Of a DNA stretch of 64,000 nucleotides, positions 44,264 through 52,949 are shown piece after piece. The notes beneath the pieces were generated by a model that ran no database searches, was not told the origin of the DNA, and saw only the letters and a program-made list of their open reading frames with translations. The position numbers and the translations under genes are program-made. Positions within the stretch are counted from its first letter, which is position 1. Each line of letters opens with the position of its first letter. Where the stretch lies: NCBI GenBank assembly GCA_964591275.1, contig CAZQAE010000012.1:1-64000 (forward strand), written 5' to 3'. The DNA comes from G963674685 sp964591275 (GTDB taxonomy: Bacteria > Lernaellota > Lernaellaia > JACKCT01).

Positions 44264-45832
44264 TTACAGATTGTATTTTTTAATCTTCTCGTAAAGCGTG
44301 GAGGGGGCGATCCCAAGGCGGCGGGCGGCGTTTTCGCGTGTTTTTTCCTCATGCAGAGCCAGCCGGATGGCTTGGGCCTCAATGTCTTTCAAAGTCCCGG
44401 AGTTTTTGTGAGATGACTCGGGCCAGAAAAAATCGCTGTCGCCAATAGGACCTTCGGCAGGGTTCATGACAAGCGTCCGGACGACTGCCGACTTGAGCTC
44501 GCGGACATTTCCGGGCCACCTGTATCCGTTTAGCGCTTCAATGGCCGATGATGTCAGTCCCGGATTCTTCATGCCCAACTTTTCGGACTCGGCGGCAAGA
44601 AAGTGCCGCGCCAGCAGCTCAATGTCTCGACCGCGCATTCGCAGCGGCGGCAGGTGAATCGGGATCATCCGAAGGCGATAGAGGAGGTCGTCGCGAAAGG
44701 CGTTTTTTGCTGCCAACTCTTCAAGATTTTTATTGGAGGCGGCGACGATTCTAACATCGCACTGGATTTCGCGCTCGGAGCCGACAGGGCGAATTCTGTG
44801 ATCGTCCAGAACGCGCAGCAGTCGCGCCTGCATGTCCGGGGGAAGTTCGCTGATTTCGTCAAGGAAGAGCGTTCCTTCAGCCGCCAGCAAAAACAGACCT
44901 CGTCGCTCCCGACCGGCGCCGGTAAACGCCCCCTTTTCATGTCCGAACAACTCGCTCTCAAATAGATCCTTCGGGATGGCGCTGCAGTTGAGGGCGATGA
45001 AAGGTCCCGCTGATCTTTTTGACAGGGCGTGAATTCCACGGGCGACAACTTCTTTGCCCGTGCCTGTTTCCCCTTCGATCAGCACCGTCACGTCCGTGGG
45101 CGCGACGCGTCCGATCAAGGCCGTCATCAACCTGACAGCCTCGCAATCTCCCACCAGTCCGGGCAGAGCCAGCTTCGGCTCATCGATGATTTCCTCGCTT
45201 TTTTCGGATTGCAGAACGATGTCCGTTTCGCCGAGTCGGATGGTTTGCCCATCGGCCACATCGGAGATTGTCAGCTTTTGGCCGCTTATGAAAACGCCGT
45301 TTCGACTGCCGAGGTCCTCCACGGTAACTTGCCCCTGCACGGCGATTAGGGCCATATGGCGACCTGAAACATAGACGTCATTGAGGACGATGTCGCAGGA
45401 GGAATCCTTGCCGAAAACGCTTCTCCCTTCAGGCAGGGAAAGGAGTTTTTCCGGTCCACCCTGAGGTGATTTGATAATCAGGGTGACAGACCGCGTGACC
45501 AGAGTGCGGCTGCCTGAGTCGTAATGCAGTTTTTTTGTGGGTCCTCTGGTGCGCCTTTTGAATGCCACGGGCGTCAGTTCGTAGGGTCCAAGCCTGTCAT
45601 TATCTCCTACGCCGATAGTCCTGGTCTTGACCTTCGTGCGATTTGTTGCGTTGCTGAAAACGGTTATTTCCACTCCATCTTCATGGCTTACCAGGCGCCA
45701 AAGAGTTCCTTTTTCGACTCCGGGCAAACAGATATCAGCCTCGTCGCCGGCTCCGACGATGAGGCCGGAGGGCGGCAGGCTGATGGAAACGATGTTTTTC
45801 CCCTGTTCTTTTATTTCAACCCTATTTGCCAT
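44264..45832 (-). CDS. Sigma-54-dependent regulator with FHA sensor domains
   Basis: The 522-residue product is laid out as follows. Residues 1-90 are a degenerate FHA-like domain. Residues 110-200 are a canonical FHA domain (SVFGKDSSCDIVLND, VSGRHMALI, DLGSRNGVFISG), which binds phospho-Thr peptides. The AAA+ domain from about 225 has GETGTGKE as Walker A, the sigma-54 contact loop ESELFGHEKGAFTGA, and GTLFLDEI. A Fis-type helix-turn-helix (ENAARRLGIAPSTLYEKIKKY) ends it. It activates RpoN promoters in response to a Ser/Thr kinase, as in myxobacteria. No kinase or rpoN gene is in the window. Start codon 45832 or 45865 is uncertain. Confidence 0.9.
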   Translation of the reverse strand: MANRVEIKEQGKNIVSISLPPSGLIVGAGDEADICLPGVEKGTLWRLVSHEDGVEITVFSNATNRTKVKTRTIGVGDNDRLGPYELTPVAFKRRTRGPTKKLHYDSGSRTLVTRSVTLIIKSPQGGPEKLLSLPEGRSVFGKDSSCDIVLNDVYVSGRHMALIAVQGQVTVEDLGSRNGVFISGQKLTISDVADGQTIRLGETDIVLQSEKSEEIIDEPKLALPGLVGDCEAVRLMTALIGRVAPTDVTVLIEGETGTGKEVVARGIHALSKRSAGPFIALNCSAIPKDLFESELFGHEKGAFTGAGRERRGLFLLAAEGTLFLDEISELPPDMQARLLRVLDDHRIRPVGSEREIQCDVRIVAASNKNLEELAAKNAFRDDLLYRLRMIPIHLPPLRMRGRDIELLARHFLAAESEKLGMKNPGLTSSAIEALNGYRWPGNVRELKSAVVRTLVMNPAEGPIGDSDFFWPESSHKNSGTLKDIEAQAIRLALHEEKTRENAARRLGIAPSTLYEKIKKYNL

Positions 45833-46200
45833 TGTAATGTAATCGTTCCCCAGCGAGTGAACCAATATTTCATCATTTTCTTTTCACCTTTGTTTGTCAA
45901 AGGTTTGCTTTCCACGCCGCCGGATTCTTTGCCTCACGCCGCGAAGCACGAGCACGGCAATGCTGGTGTATTTTTATCCAGGCCATCGAGACGCCAACTG
46001 CCGGAGAATGCTTTTTTTGGCAATGCGACTACTCTTTCCCAAAAGGGATGAAAGTAAACAACATTAGCAACAAAACCAACAATTATTTTTGAAAAAATAC
46101 CTAAGAAACTACTTGAATAAATATTTGTATCTTGCTAGAATGCAGGTGTTTTATCGTTCAAGAGACAAAAAAGGGCGACCCCCTTTGATTGGAGGCTTCT
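45833..46200. other. Intergenic region upstream of lipoprotein genes
   Basis: These 368 AT-rich bases lie between divergent genes. The only clear signal is the promoter at 46113-46141. Confidence 0.4.
46113..46141 (+). promoter_or_regulatory. Candidate sigma-70 promoter for the lipoprotein gene at 46201
   Basis: TTGAAT (46113-46118) and TAGAAT (46136-46141) are exactly 17 bases apart. The -10 box ends 59 bases before the ATG. Confidence 0.55.
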
Positions 46201-46722
46201 ATGAAATCGCGCATGGTCAGTTTACTTCTGGCGGCATTGTTGTCGATTTTCACTGTTTGCGTCGTTGCATCCTGCAACAGCAGCGGCGACGACGATGATG
46301 ATGACGGCGTCAGTTACGGAGAGGACATTCACGGCACTTATACCGCGCAGATGACATACGATGTGGATACCTGCTCGGTCGGCAACGAAGACAATGATCC
46401 CGTGGAATGGATTATCGAAATTGAGCAAAGCGACGATCTGTCGGTGGCCTGGGTCAGATACCAGGAAGTTGGCTCCGGCGATATGCAGGAATTGTTCAAA
46501 GGCACTGTATATGGAAACGTCGTCATCAAGGCCGGCATCGACACGCGAGGCGTTGGCGCCGACTGCGCGAAGATCAACGTTGAGGATTTGCAGATCCGCG
46601 TTGATGTTGAGAATAAATCCGTTTACGGGAATATCTCCAAAGACATCTTCTATCAGGGCGCCGGCTGCGACTCGTCAACAATCGATTGTTTCTACGAGCA
46701 GAGTTTTTCGACGGGTGAGTGA
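46201..46722 (+). CDS. Small Asp-linker lipoprotein, unknown function
   Basis: The 173-residue product has a signal peptide with lipobox VASC near residue 23, a short acidic run (GDDDDDDG), then a domain of about 135 residues with an all-beta look (GTYTAQMTYDVDTC, VAWVRYQEV, GTVYGNVVIKAG) and several Cys. I recognise no family; a small lipocalin-like or META-like barrel is possible. TTGGAGG lies 5 bases before the ATG at 46201, which decides this start over 46189. Confidence 0.75.
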   Translation: MKSRMVSLLLAALLSIFTVCVVASCNSSGDDDDDDGVSYGEDIHGTYTAQMTYDVDTCSVGNEDNDPVEWIIEIEQSDDLSVAWVRYQEVGSGDMQELFKGTVYGNVVIKAGIDTRGVGADCAKINVEDLQIRVDVENKSVYGNISKDIFYQGAGCDSSTIDCFYEQSFSTGE

Positions 46723-46753
46723 GCGGTCGTCAGGGGATTTGAAAAGGTTTCTC

Positions 46754-46783
46754 TTGACACGCTTTGCGCGTGTCGCGTTTAAT
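46754..46783 (+). promoter_or_regulatory. Candidate sigma-70 promoter for the lipoprotein gene at 46858
   Basis: Consensus TTGACA (46754-46759) and TTTAAT (46778-46783) are 18 bases apart, about 75 bases before the start codon. The spacer holds the palindrome ACACGC/GCGTGT (46757-46773), a possible operator. Confidence 0.6.
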
Positions 46784-46857
46784 TGCCGCGGTGATAACCA
46801 GCGCAAGGATTTAGATAGTTCCAAACAATCCTTCTATCCAAAAGAGGAAATCGGAAT

Positions 46858-47295
46858 ATGCCGTGGCTCAAATTTCTGACCTGGGTGTTTTGCCTTTCAT
46901 TCATTGCCGGCTCTTTTGTATTGACCGCGTGCGGGGGCGCTGAAGACGACGGGGAAGACGAGGATGACGAATCCGACGACGATACCGAGCCGGAGGAGGC
47001 GACATCGCAGGAGTGTGTCGATGCCATGACCCGACTTTTCGGCGAGGACGGATGTGCGAATCCCGGTGAATATCCGTATTACAGCGATGAAAATATTCAA
47101 GGTTCCTGCGATCAGGATTTCGGGGTTGCCGCGCAGTCCGAATGTCATAAAGCGGCTTATGCGAATTTTGTCGCGTGCATGGAGCAAATAGATTGCGCCG
47201 ATGCGCATGACAGCTACCAGGTTTGGACGGATTGTGGAATCGACTTCGGCGACGCCATCAATATCTGCGATTGCCCGCCGGACGGCATTTGCTAG
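46858..47295 (+). CDS. Small Asp-linker, Cys-rich lipoprotein
   Basis: The 145-residue product has a signal peptide with lipobox LTAC near residue 25, an acidic linker (GEDEDDESDDD), then about 95 residues with eight or more Cys (QECVDAM, DGCANPG, GSCDQDF, SECHKAAY, VACMEQIDC, DCGID, CDCPP). The even spacing suggests a disulfide-rich helical fold. The function is unknown. The build recalls the protein at 5172-5657 without obvious sequence identity. Confidence 0.75.
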   Translation: MPWLKFLTWVFCLSFIAGSFVLTACGGAEDDGEDEDDESDDDTEPEEATSQECVDAMTRLFGEDGCANPGEYPYYSDENIQGSCDQDFGVAAQSECHKAAYANFVACMEQIDCADAHDSYQVWTDCGIDFGDAINICDCPPDGIC

Positions 47296-47366
47296 ATTCC
47301 ATCGAAATTCCATTTATCCCCAAAGAAGTTATCGCTTTTTATGCCTCTGAATAGTTGGCATCGGGC

Positions 47367-47396
47367 TTGACACCTCTTTTTCCCGAGTGATACAGT
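47367..47396 (+). promoter_or_regulatory. Candidate sigma-70 promoter for the barrel gene at 47450
   Basis: TTGACA (47367-47372) and TACAGT (47391-47396) are 18 bases apart, 54 bases before the start codon. Confidence 0.5.
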
Positions 47397-47449
47397 CCGC
47401 CCGCTTTTTGTCATCGAGTTCTAACATTTTTGCTTCGGTGGAGCGGCCA

Positions 47450-48274
47450 ATGAGGCGCATTGCGGTTATATCAGCGGTTACTTTGCTCGCTTTGATTCCT
47501 TTGGCGGCCAATGCCGATCTTTATCCGGTTCTCGGAGCCTCTGTGGAGTATTTCTGGCCTTCCGAGACAGAGATGTACGGCTCGCGCATGGCGTCGAACT
47601 CATGGGGCGAAGACATCAAAGGCATCAGTTATTCACACGGGACCGACCGGAACCAGTTCTTCACACCGAGCCGGTTTGATCGAGTTTTCAGTCCGGGGCT
47701 GACGCAGAGCGTCGCCTGGGATTTCGGGCTGTCCGTGGAACTGGCCGAAAGGTGGCTGTGGCTGATATGGGCGCCCAACCGTGATGTGGACATCGTATAT
47801 AGCCGGACAATGGTTCCAATAACGATCACCCCAAGTTGGACCTTTAATAAAGGAGGCAACTTCAGGCCGATTATCGGCGCCGGTATTGGATATTGTTACG
47901 TCAACACGAACATCGCCGGTCAGGACCTTTACGACCAGCGCAGAAATGACAACTACAATCGAGAGGGCAGCCCTGAACCCGGCGATTCGGGCGACGCGAA
48001 TGTTCCTGAACAAAGATTGTTTCTGAGAGGGTCTCGGGAGTTTTCTCGTGAAGCCTGGGTTCCTGAGGCGCACGCGATGGCGGGCTTGGAACTGGGAATC
48101 AATGACCAGTTATCCGTGACCGGGCAGGTGCGCTGGTCCGCAATGATGATGGAAACCATAGACATCGTTCGCGTCAGCGAGGGCAGTTCCGACAACTGGC
48201 GTTGGGAAGAGCAGAAAATAAAAGGAAATGCCGGAGGTTTCCACGGGACTATCGGAATCACTTACGCTTTTTAA
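47450..48274 (+). CDS. Outer-membrane beta-barrel protein
   Basis: The 274-residue product has a signal peptide (AVTLLALIPLAANA), then alternating hydrophobic/polar strands (PVLGASVEYFWP, IIGAGIGYCYVN, MAGLELGINDQLSVTGQVRW). It ends in an aromatic C-terminal strand, GTIGITYAF, typical of proteins inserted by BamA. It resembles the OmpA/OprG-like small-barrel class; function is not recognisable. GGAG lies 8 bases before 47450. A second barrel gene follows 88 bases downstream. Confidence 0.75.
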   Translation: MRRIAVISAVTLLALIPLAANADLYPVLGASVEYFWPSETEMYGSRMASNSWGEDIKGISYSHGTDRNQFFTPSRFDRVFSPGLTQSVAWDFGLSVELAERWLWLIWAPNRDVDIVYSRTMVPITITPSWTFNKGGNFRPIIGAGIGYCYVNTNIAGQDLYDQRRNDNYNREGSPEPGDSGDANVPEQRLFLRGSREFSREAWVPEAHAMAGLELGINDQLSVTGQVRWSAMMMETIDIVRVSEGSSDNWRWEEQKIKGNAGGFHGTIGITYAF

Positions 48275-48362
48275 CCGGGTTGTGAAATCGACTGATTTTC
48301 TATATGAAGAACATTGCCTTGGAAACGATGATAAACACCGTGAGGCCTTTTGGAGGAAGTGA

Positions 48363-50003
48363 ATGAGGATATTTTTCCTTTCAGTGATGATGCTGGTTAT
48401 TTTGTCTTTATTTTCGCCGGTTGCCATGGCCGCCGATGAAACTCAGGAAGAGGGCGGCGTGGCCTTCGATCTGTCGGGATATTACCGCGTTCGTTACGAC
48501 AACACATTCAATTTGGGTTGGCGTTTCAACGAGGAATACGAAGACGGAGATGATAACGAGAACAGCGATTGGTGGTCCTACTTCGATCAAAGGGCCTTGC
48601 TGCTTCCCGTTATCCGCGTCAACGAGAACATCGTACTCAAAGCGCAGGTGGACGCCTTGCGCAATGTCATGTTTGGACAAAACACCCAGGCCACCGTTCC
48701 CATGGCGGTTGTCGAGCGCAATCCGGCCGATACAGAGAAAATTGAAACCGTCGAATTTGATGCTGAGAAACTGGACAGAGGAAATGTCTTTTCTCAAAGC
48801 GCTTCGGCCAATCAGAGCATTGAAGGCGACGGAGCGGCTCGCGGAGAAGTCGATCCGATCCAACTGACGCGATTGTGGGCGGAAGTCATGCTGCCTATCG
48901 GCTTCGTGCGCTTCGGTCGCATGAGTTCCAATTTCGGCATGGGGATTTTTTCCAATTCCGGCCTGCCGAAAAAGACCGCCTTCGGATACGAAGGGCTCGA
49001 CAGCAATTACGGCGACACTTACGACCGCCTCATGTTTGGAACGCGAGTCGGTAAACACTACATTCCGGTTGTGATTTACGACCGCGTGGTGGAAGGCGAT
49101 TTCAAGACCGGCGACAAAGATGTTCACCAGTACGTCTTCGCGCAGTACCTTCGGGATATCGAGTTCGGCGACCGCAATGCGTTCAACGGCGGGCTATATC
49201 TGATGCACCGCACGCAGCAGTCCACTAACGCGCGCATCTTCGCCTACGACCTGTGGTTGAAGATGGAGGTCGGCGGTTTCACTATCGAGAATGAAGTGGT
49301 CGCCCTGCAGGGTTCCTTCAACCAGATTCCAACCAGCACCATTGATGATCTGATAGAATCCGGATTGCCCACGGGCGAAGGCGGCGGGAAAATCGAAGTT
49401 GACGCCTACATTGATGCATTCCGCGCGAATTACAAAATGAAAAAATGGGGCGCCGGCGTTGAGTACGGTTTCTCCAGTCCATCGGATCCTGATCCCGAGC
49501 GCGAGTTCGACGCGGACGCCGCGGCCGCCATTGCCGTCGCCGCGACGCAAAAAGACGCCGACGAAGACGGCAGCGAAGCTTCCATAGAATTTATCAACGC
49601 CGTGGTGGAAAACCAGGCGGCATTCGGCAAGAAAGTGTACAGTTTCTACTTTGACTCGGATTATGACGTCGATCTGATTATTTGGGAAACCCTCATGGGC
49701 GGTCGCGTGGAAAACGGCATGTACGGAAAAGTCTCCGGCTACCTTCAGCCTATTGAGGAATTGCGGATTCAATTTGATGTGATCAACAGCTATATCAATG
49801 AGTCCCATAAGGGCATGGACGGAAAGGACGCCTCCCACGACCTGGGTTGGGAAGTCGATGTCGATGTTTCCAGTCTCGCTTACGGGCACTTCTTCACAGG
49901 CGTCCAGTTCGGCTACGCATTTTTGGGCGATTATTTTTCCGACATGTACGACGGTTCGGAGAACATCTTTACCATGCAGATGCGAACAGGAATCACCTTT
50001 TAA
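48363..50003 (+). CDS. Outer-membrane porin-like protein
   Basis: The 546-residue product has a signal peptide ending VAMAA, then a large predicted barrel of about 16 or more strands (GYYRVRYDNTFNLGW, VRFGRMSSNFGMGIF, AGVEYGFSSPS) and a terminal strand MRTGITF ending in Phe. RFGRMSSNFG resembles the loop of alginate-export-like or other large porins. A loop near residues 375-400 is rich in Asp and Ala. TTTGGAGG is 7 bases upstream. A terminator follows at once. Confidence 0.75.
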   Translation: MRIFFLSVMMLVILSLFSPVAMAADETQEEGGVAFDLSGYYRVRYDNTFNLGWRFNEEYEDGDDNENSDWWSYFDQRALLLPVIRVNENIVLKAQVDALRNVMFGQNTQATVPMAVVERNPADTEKIETVEFDAEKLDRGNVFSQSASANQSIEGDGAARGEVDPIQLTRLWAEVMLPIGFVRFGRMSSNFGMGIFSNSGLPKKTAFGYEGLDSNYGDTYDRLMFGTRVGKHYIPVVIYDRVVEGDFKTGDKDVHQYVFAQYLRDIEFGDRNAFNGGLYLMHRTQQSTNARIFAYDLWLKMEVGGFTIENEVVALQGSFNQIPTSTIDDLIESGLPTGEGGGKIEVDAYIDAFRANYKMKKWGAGVEYGFSSPSDPDPEREFDADAAAAIAVAATQKDADEDGSEASIEFINAVVENQAAFGKKVYSFYFDSDYDVDLIIWETLMGGRVENGMYGKVSGYLQPIEELRIQFDVINSYINESHKGMDGKDASHDLGWEVDVDVSSLAYGHFFTGVQFGYAFLGDYFSDMYDGSENIFTMQMRTGITF

Positions 50004-50032
50004 AAACAGCCAAAGATGCTGGCTGTTTTCAG
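50003..50032 (+). terminator. Intrinsic terminator after the porin gene
   Basis: The stem AAAACAGCC (50003-50011) and GGCTGTTTT (50021-50029) has a 9-base loop and a U-rich end. It begins inside the stop codon. Confidence 0.75.
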
Positions 50033-50065
50033 GGTCAAGGGCTTAGGGTTTGGGGTTATGAAGGG
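50031..50065 (+). repeat. 7-bp-period array, AGGGTCA type
   Basis: Units AGGGTCA, AGGGCTT, AGGGTTT and GGGGTTA follow with 7-base spacing after the terminator, in the sense of the porin gene. An inverted relative lies at 51361-51395 across the Mrr gene. Confidence 0.6.
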
Positions 50066-50143
50066 GTGAGCAAAAAAGGTTGGATAAGCGATAATTTGGG
50101 TAACTTGCTTGTCGGGATAATCGGTGCTGTATGCGATGCTTTC

Positions 50144-51073
50144 CTACTCTTCCAAGAAATAATCCGAATCAATTTTTTTAATCTCGAAAGTGTTTTCCAA
50201 GGTGACGCCCAAGCTAAAATCGATCATTAGTTGAGCAAATTGATCGCCGTCAATTAGAATGATCTTGTTTTCAATATCTTTAGCATAGTCTAATGCCTTC
50301 TGGGAAAACCTGGATGTGGTGATGAAGACGCCCTTACGCGATCGCTTGCCCTGTAATGCACCGGCAAACTTCTGAATTTCCGGGCGGCTAACCGTGTGGT
50401 CCTTGTCCCACCTTTTTGCCTGAATGTAGATGATGTCCAATCCGAGGCGGTCTTGCTTGATAACGCCGTCGATTCCTTCATCACTGACTTTGCCGATGGC
50501 TTGCCCTGCGTCTTTTATCGTGCCGCCGTATCCCATTTTCACAAGCAGTTCAACAACGACATTTTCAAAAAATGTTGGCGAACTGGAAAGAACTTGGTCA
50601 AGAATTTCATCGGCCAAGGTTTTCCGAATATCCTGGTAGGATTCTCCAATCTGCTCAATAGGAGTTTTTTCCGCATCGTTATCAACACTCGCGATATTTT
50701 CCGTTACGCCCCCTCCTTTTGCTCCTGGTTTTTTCGAACGGAATTTTTGGAACGAGGGGAAACGCATGAGATATTTTATGTTAATGCGTTCCGGGTTTTC
50801 TTTTACAACCTGAAGGCCCTGTTCTGTGATTAAAAAAACTCCTCGCCTGATGTTTTCAACAAGCTTTGCTCTACTCAAATAGGCTTTTGTCCAAGCAACA
50901 CGATTGGAGAAGGTGGACATCTTTCCGCTTGGAAGTTTTTCACTCAGTTCGTCTTTGGTGAGGTTGAAATGTTCGGCTAAAAGTTGCCGTGTTTCGGGCA
51001 TTGTGTATTCCCGTCCATCGACTATCGTTTTCAAAAAGGGCATCATAATTGATTGAAAATCGGGAATCGCCAT
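50144..51073 (-). CDS. mrr: Mrr-family restriction endonuclease
   Basis: The 309-residue product has an N-terminal winged-helix Mrr_N domain (residues 10-95). The C-terminal Mrr nuclease domain has FFENVVVELLVKMGYGG, DEGIDGVIKQD and IIYIQAKRW, giving the PD-(D/E)xK site (Asp ... Gln-x-Lys). In E. coli Mrr cuts methylated DNA and is activated by pressure stress. AGGAG lies 7 bases before the start at 51073. No methylase is adjacent, which fits a type IV enzyme. Base use is more AT-rich than its neighbours, suggesting transfer. Confidence 0.9.
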   Translation of the reverse strand: MAIPDFQSIMMPFLKTIVDGREYTMPETRQLLAEHFNLTKDELSEKLPSGKMSTFSNRVAWTKAYLSRAKLVENIRRGVFLITEQGLQVVKENPERINIKYLMRFPSFQKFRSKKPGAKGGGVTENIASVDNDAEKTPIEQIGESYQDIRKTLADEILDQVLSSSPTFFENVVVELLVKMGYGGTIKDAGQAIGKVSDEGIDGVIKQDRLGLDIIYIQAKRWDKDHTVSRPEIQKFAGALQGKRSRKGVFITTSRFSQKALDYAKDIENKIILIDGDQFAQLMIDFSLGVTLENTFEIKKIDSDYFLEE

Positions 51074-51512
51074 CTGTTTCTCCTGCAAATTATTTGTAAA
51101 AAACCAAGGGATAATATCTACCACAAGGAACAGGAACAAGTCTATTAGCCATGGACCCTTGAGCGTGCAAATAAAATAAGTGCTAATTCACGCATGCCTC
51201 CTCAAAGCCCGCAGGGCGGTACAATAATAGCCGGCAGCGTTAGCTGCCGGGACGCCTTGTCACTCTCAAATTACACGAACTCCGAAGGAGTGTCACATCC
51301 ATTTTAGACGATGCCTCGATCTTGGGAAAATGTTTGCTGAAAAACAGTTGAATTAGACTCCATACCCTAAACCCTGACCCCTAGCCCCTTTGCCCGGATG
51401 TTTGCATCCTGACTTTTCTTTTCAATAAAATGGACCTTTTACGCATTCGTGTGTATGTTTTCTTTCGTCAAAGGGTATTGCAAGCCCTGAAAAGTTGATG
51501 AAGGAGCGGCGA
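51074..51512. other. Intergenic region with serial hairpins and a heptamer array
   Basis: Three small inverted repeats follow each other: CCCGCAGGGCGG (51208), GCCGGCAGC-GTTA-GCTGCCGG (51230-51250) and ACTCC-GAA-GGAGT (51279-51291). Then comes a CCCTAAA/CCCTGAC heptamer array at 51361-51395. No gene is supported. Confidence 0.5.
51361..51395. repeat. 7-bp-period array, CCCTAAA type
   Basis: ACCCTAA, ACCCTGA, CCCCTAG and CCCCTTT have 7-base spacing. It is inverted relative to the array at 50031-50065, so the two face each other across mrr. Confidence 0.55.
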
Positions 51513-52889
51513 ATGAGATTCGGCAATTTCCATAACATTTTTGTCGTAGCGCTTATGGCGGCGACGTTATTTTTCGCGGCGGGCGCGGGTAATCCAGCCC
51601 TTGCCGAAGACCAGGCAGGCTCTGGCGCAAAAATGGAAAAAGTGGATGAGTCGGATAATTCGCCTCTGCTTGTCGGCGCCGCGCGCATTGACATCACGCC
51701 GAGCAAGTCTGTCATCATGGGCGGCTACGGCGTATGTGCTTTTTCCAAGGCGCTTTGCCGCTGGTCCAAAGGCGTACACGATCCGATCTATGCAACAGCC
51801 ATATATTTTGAAAAGCGCGATGAAGCTTTTGTTCTGATCGAGGCTGATCTCGTCGGGCTCGTGCAGACAGACATCATAAAAATCCAGAGCCTTGTTTCAG
51901 AGCGGACGCACCTGCTGCCGACCAGGGTGATCGTTGCTGCGACGCACACGCATTCCAGCCCCGATACCGTCGGCCTGTGGGGTTCCATCCTTCCGCCCGA
52001 CTCGGGAAGGGATGAAGGCTATATCGAAATGATCATTGCCAAAGCTGCCGTTGTCGCCGCGCAAGCCAAGGGATCGGCTCGGCCCGCGCGGCTGTTTTAC
52101 GCTGTCGGTGAGCAGGCTGACCTGCACCGCAATACCTACGACGATAAGACCAGCAATTTTTATATCGACCACACGATCACGGTGCTCAAGGCGGCTGATA
52201 AAAATGGCCGCGTCATCGCCACCTTGACGAACTGGGGCTGCCATCCAACGACTGAAGGAATGAAAACGCGCCTCATTTCATCGGATTGGGTGGGAGCTTT
52301 TTATAAGGATATGGCTGCGCACGAGTCCGGCGTGCACATGTTCGTCAACGGCTCCATCGGCGCCGCCATCCAGCCCAATGACAATTGGAAACGCAAAAAT
52401 CTCGAAGGCGATGGAGAAAATTTCCGATGGGCGGGTCTCCTGGGGACGACCCTGTCGGCGCAGGTGCGCGAAATGATGAAGGAAATGGAAGAAGCTCGTT
52501 TCGATCACATGACCGTTCAATACACCGAAGCATCCATTCCCATGATGAACGGTATTTATCGCTTCGGGAGCAACCTTGGGCTTTTGAATCTGCCGGTGCC
52601 GAAAGTGGGCGAGCCTCTGAATTTCAGGATTGCGTCGATGACGATGGGGCCATTGCGTTTTGGAACGATGCCCGGAGAAATTTCACCGCAGATTGGCGAT
52701 GGCATTAGAAAACGAATGGGCGGCAAGGCGCAAATCCTCATCGGCCTGGGGCAGGACTGGTTCGGGTATGTCCTCGACCGGGAGCAGTATGAAAATGAAT
52801 TGTATTCCTATGAGAAAATGCTGAGCCCCGGTCCCGACTTCGCCGAAGCGATCTATGGCGTTTACGACGAAATGACTTTTCCAAAATAG
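51513..52889 (+). CDS. Exported neutral/alkaline ceramidase-like protein
   Basis: The 458-residue product has a signal peptide ending near ALAED (residue 32). VGAARIDITPSKSVIMGGYG opens the neutral ceramidase N-terminal-type domain, and AATHTHSSPDTVG carries the conserved zinc-binding His pair. NWGCHPTT and SIGAAIQPND continue the core. True neutral ceramidases (about 650 residues or more) carry an extra C-terminal immunoglobulin-like domain that is absent here, so the substrate may differ. AAGGAG is 7 bases before 51513, which is preferred to 51495. Confidence 0.82.
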   Translation: MRFGNFHNIFVVALMAATLFFAAGAGNPALAEDQAGSGAKMEKVDESDNSPLLVGAARIDITPSKSVIMGGYGVCAFSKALCRWSKGVHDPIYATAIYFEKRDEAFVLIEADLVGLVQTDIIKIQSLVSERTHLLPTRVIVAATHTHSSPDTVGLWGSILPPDSGRDEGYIEMIIAKAAVVAAQAKGSARPARLFYAVGEQADLHRNTYDDKTSNFYIDHTITVLKAADKNGRVIATLTNWGCHPTTEGMKTRLISSDWVGAFYKDMAAHESGVHMFVNGSIGAAIQPNDNWKRKNLEGDGENFRWAGLLGTTLSAQVREMMKEMEEARFDHMTVQYTEASIPMMNGIYRFGSNLGLLNLPVPKVGEPLNFRIASMTMGPLRFGTMPGEISPQIGDGIRKRMGGKAQILIGLGQDWFGYVLDREQYENELYSYEKMLSPGPDFAEAIYGVYDEMTFPK

Positions 52890-52949
52890 AATCACATCGC
52901 GAATAGAAGTGACGCAGGCAATGCGACGCACGCAGCGGTCAGTGATGAT

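Noticed and set aside
51513..52889. Calling the protein a true ceramidase
   Set aside because: The C-terminal domain of neutral ceramidases is absent and no lipid genes adjoin; only the N-terminal fold and zinc motif are supported.
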